Source of the DNA: JAZGAE01 sp036475545 | GTDB lineage: Bacteria > Pseudomonadota > Alphaproteobacteria > DATDPM01 | Length of the DNA: 15,279 bases | Reading direction: 5' to 3' | Assembly: GCA_036475545.1 (NCBI GenBank) | Contig: JAZGAE010000133.1 | Coordinates: 1-15,279, forward strand | Notes under the pieces: model-generated | Told to the model about the DNA's origin: nothing | The model's input: the letters and a program-made list of their open reading frames with translations, nothing else | The model's database searches: none | Shown here: positions 13,687 through 15,279 of the stretch, one piece after another | Numbering within the stretch: position 1 is the first letter of the stretch | Layout of the letters: each line of letters opens with the position of its first letter | Position numbers and translations under genes: made by a program

Positions 13687-15279
13687 ATGAGACTGGGCCG
13701 CCGCTCGACCGCAGTGCCCGTCACCCGCGGGGCTTTTCGGGGCGCCGGTGTGAGGGCGCGCATCCTCGTCCCCTTCGCCCTGCTGGTGCTGTTCCTGGTG
13801 GGCGCCTTCCTCGCGACCACATACGTTGGCCGTGAGAGGGAGCTCAGAGAAAAGGCCCAGGGGGTCGAGCACCTGTTCCACCAGGAGCTCGACCATGTCG
13901 CTGGCAAGATGCGGCGGAGCCTGGAGGCCATCGCGCACAACGAGGAGATCAAGGCGGCCTTCCTCGAGCGCGACCGCGAGGCACTGCTGCGGCACGCGCG
14001 ACCGATGTTGGATCGACTCAACGAAGAACGTCCCGTTACTCATTTCTACCTCACCGGGCCGGACCGGGTAACCTTCCTGCGGGTTCACGACCCCGGCCGG
14101 TACGGAGGCGTCATCGATCGCACCACCATGCGCGAGGCCGAGAAGACCGGGCGTACCACGCACGGGGTCGAACTGGGAGCGCTTGGCACCCTCACGCTCC
14201 GCGTCGTCATGCCCTGGCGCGATGGTGACCGGCTCATGGGATACCTGGAGCTGGGCGCGGAAATCGGCCAGTTCGCCAACGAGATTCACCGCGTTCTCGG
14301 GGTGGACCTCTTGGCGCTGACCTACAAGGAGTTCCTCGACCAGGCGCGCTGGCGGGAAGGCATGCGCCTCCTCGGCCGCGAGGGCGAGTGGGACCGGTTC
14401 GAATCCGCCGTCGTCTCGATCCAGACCACCGAGGGGATTCCCGAGGCCCTGGCCGAAATCCTGAGGGGTGACGGGCATCCCCATGACGAGCGGGTGACGA
14501 TCGAAGACGACGGGAAGATCCTGTCCGTAGTGTTTCTGCCCCTCATGGATGCCGGCGAGCGCGAGGTCGGAGACCTCGTCGTGATCCGCGATATAACCAA
14601 GCTACAGACCGACTTTTGGGAGTCGATGGCGTTGATCGTGGCCTTGTGCCTCGCCGCCGGGGGCGCGGCGTTCGCCCTGTTTTTCGTGGTTCTCGGCCGG
14701 GTCGACAGGGATGTCTGGGCGGCGCGTCAGAACCTGGAAGAGCTCGTTCGGGAGCGCACCGAGAAGCTCTCGGACGAGATCGGGGAACGCAAGCGCACCG
14801 AGGCGCTAAAAACCCGGCTCGGGCGGATCATCGAAGATTCGGTGAACGAGATATACGTCTTCGATGCGGGCACGTCGCGGTTCATTCAGGTCAACCACGG
14901 CGCCCGGAACAACCTTGGGTACTCGATGGACGAGTTGCGCCGGATGACGCCGCTCGACCTGAAGCCCACGTTTAGCCGGGAACGATTCGAGGCTCTCATC
15001 GAGCCGCTGAGGACCGGCGAGCGGGAGCAGGTCGAGTTCGAGACCGACCACAAGCGCAAGGACGGATCGCTGTATCCGGTCGACGTCCGCCTGCAACTCT
15101 TCCGCTCCGAGACCCCGCCCTTCTTCGTGGCCACCGTACGGGAAGCCGAGCACGCCGTGGTCGAAAGCGAGAGGCAGTTCCGCGCCGTCGCCGACGGCGC
15201 CCCGGTGATACTCTGGATGTCGGACGCCTCCGGCGGGAACACCTTCTTCAACCGGAAATGGATCGAGTTCACCGGCCAG
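13687..15279 (+). CDS. Membrane sensor protein with dCache_3-like and PAS domains, probably a histidine kinase (3' end outside window)
   Basis: The frame is open from ATG 13687 to the window edge (531 codons). Residues 26-46 and about 314-336 are hydrophobic membrane segments. The ~265 residues between them should be periplasmic and resemble the double sensory (dCache_3) domain of two-component kinases, with HFYLTGPDRVTFLRVHDPGRYGG (split here over 118-140) and LTLRVVMPW..GYLELGAEIGQF. After the second segment comes a charged helix (RTEKLSDEIGERKRTEALK), a PAS domain (about 374-485) with VNHGARNNLGYSMDEL and KRKDGSLYPVDVRL, and the beginning of a second PAS from about 493 (APVILWMSDASG, NRKWIEFTG). 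The catalytic domain is not in the window, so a kinase is likely but a diguanylate cyclase is possible. GGAGA lies 8 bases before the ATG; a GTG at 13750 is an alternative. Confidence 0.85.
   Translation, partial: MRLGRRSTAVPVTRGAFRGAGVRARILVPFALLVLFLVGAFLATTYVGRERELREKAQGVEHLFHQELDHVAGKMRRSLEAIAHNEEIKAAFLERDREALLRHARPMLDRLNEERPVTHFYLTGPDRVTFLRVHDPGRYGGVIDRTTMREAEKTGRTTHGVELGALGTLTLRVVMPWRDGDRLMGYLELGAEIGQFANEIHRVLGVDLLALTYKEFLDQARWREGMRLLGREGEWDRFESAVVSIQTTEGIPEALAEILRGDGHPHDERVTIEDDGKILSVVFLPLMDAGEREVGDLVVIRDITKLQTDFWESMALIVALCLAAGGAAFALFFVVLGRVDRDVWAARQNLEELVRERTEKLSDEIGERKRTEALKTRLGRIIEDSVNEIYVFDAGTSRFIQVNHGARNNLGYSMDELRRMTPLDLKPTFSRERFEALIEPLRTGEREQVEFETDHKRKDGSLYPVDVRLQLFRSETPPFFVATVREAEHAVVESERQFRAVADGAPVILWMSDASGGNTFFNRKWIEFTGQ

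Noticed and set aside
14396..14406. GGTTCGAATCC, resembling a tRNA T-arm
   Set aside because: No acceptor stem, anticodon arm or D-arm surrounds it, and it lies in frame within the sensor protein gene.

Overview
The window is high-GC DNA, tightly packed with genes on both strands, and it looks chromosomal and alphaproteobacterial (Rhodospirillales- or Rhizobiales-like). That placement rests on the ~225-residue PyrE type, a bifunctional PutA without an N-terminal DNA-binding domain, an HemN starting MTPELLAKY, a possible Irr/Fur-type iron box, and a short CTAG-bounded inverted-repeat element of a kind common in this class. The assignment is inferred from family resemblance, not from a database search.

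Layout from left to right. The 3' end of thiG (thiamin thiazole synthase) faces a leftward block of five genes, read in transcription order as archease, a 76-residue uncharacterised protein, rtcB (RNA ligase), a DUF72/YecE-like protein and pyrE. Archease and RtcB are known partners in 3'-phosphate RNA ligation, so the small gene between them is a candidate accessory protein. Rightward from the divergent intergenic region (4337-4589) runs fhs, the formate-tetrahydrofolate ligase; its leader carries a perfect 12-bp palindrome and a perfect 17-bp tandem repeat. Convergent to fhs is hemN (anaerobic haem synthesis), preceded by an FNR-like box and an extended -10 that together point to an internal start codon. 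Upstream of hemN on the same strand is an isolated GT4 glycosyltransferase.

After a 469-bp gap without a convincing gene, the rightward strand carries putA (proline to glutamate) with a weak hairpin after it. Next is bfd, a small [2Fe-2S] bacterioferritin-associated ferredoxin, under a promoter overlapped by an iron-regulatory-type inverted repeat. Directly at the bfd stop codon lies a 329-bp element with 35-bp imperfect terminal inverted repeats bounded by CTAG, best explained as a non-autonomous IS630/mariner-like MITE. The window ends inside a large membrane-bound sensor protein (dCache-like sensory region between two membrane segments, a PAS domain and the start of a second), probably a histidine kinase.

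Most of the window is core metabolism (thiamin, pyrimidine, one-carbon, haem, proline). The less ordinary parts are the RtcB/archease/small-protein cluster, the regulatory sites before hemN and bfd, the fhs leader and the MITE. I found no phage genes, CRISPR array, tRNA or rRNA, and no clearly novel multi-gene system.
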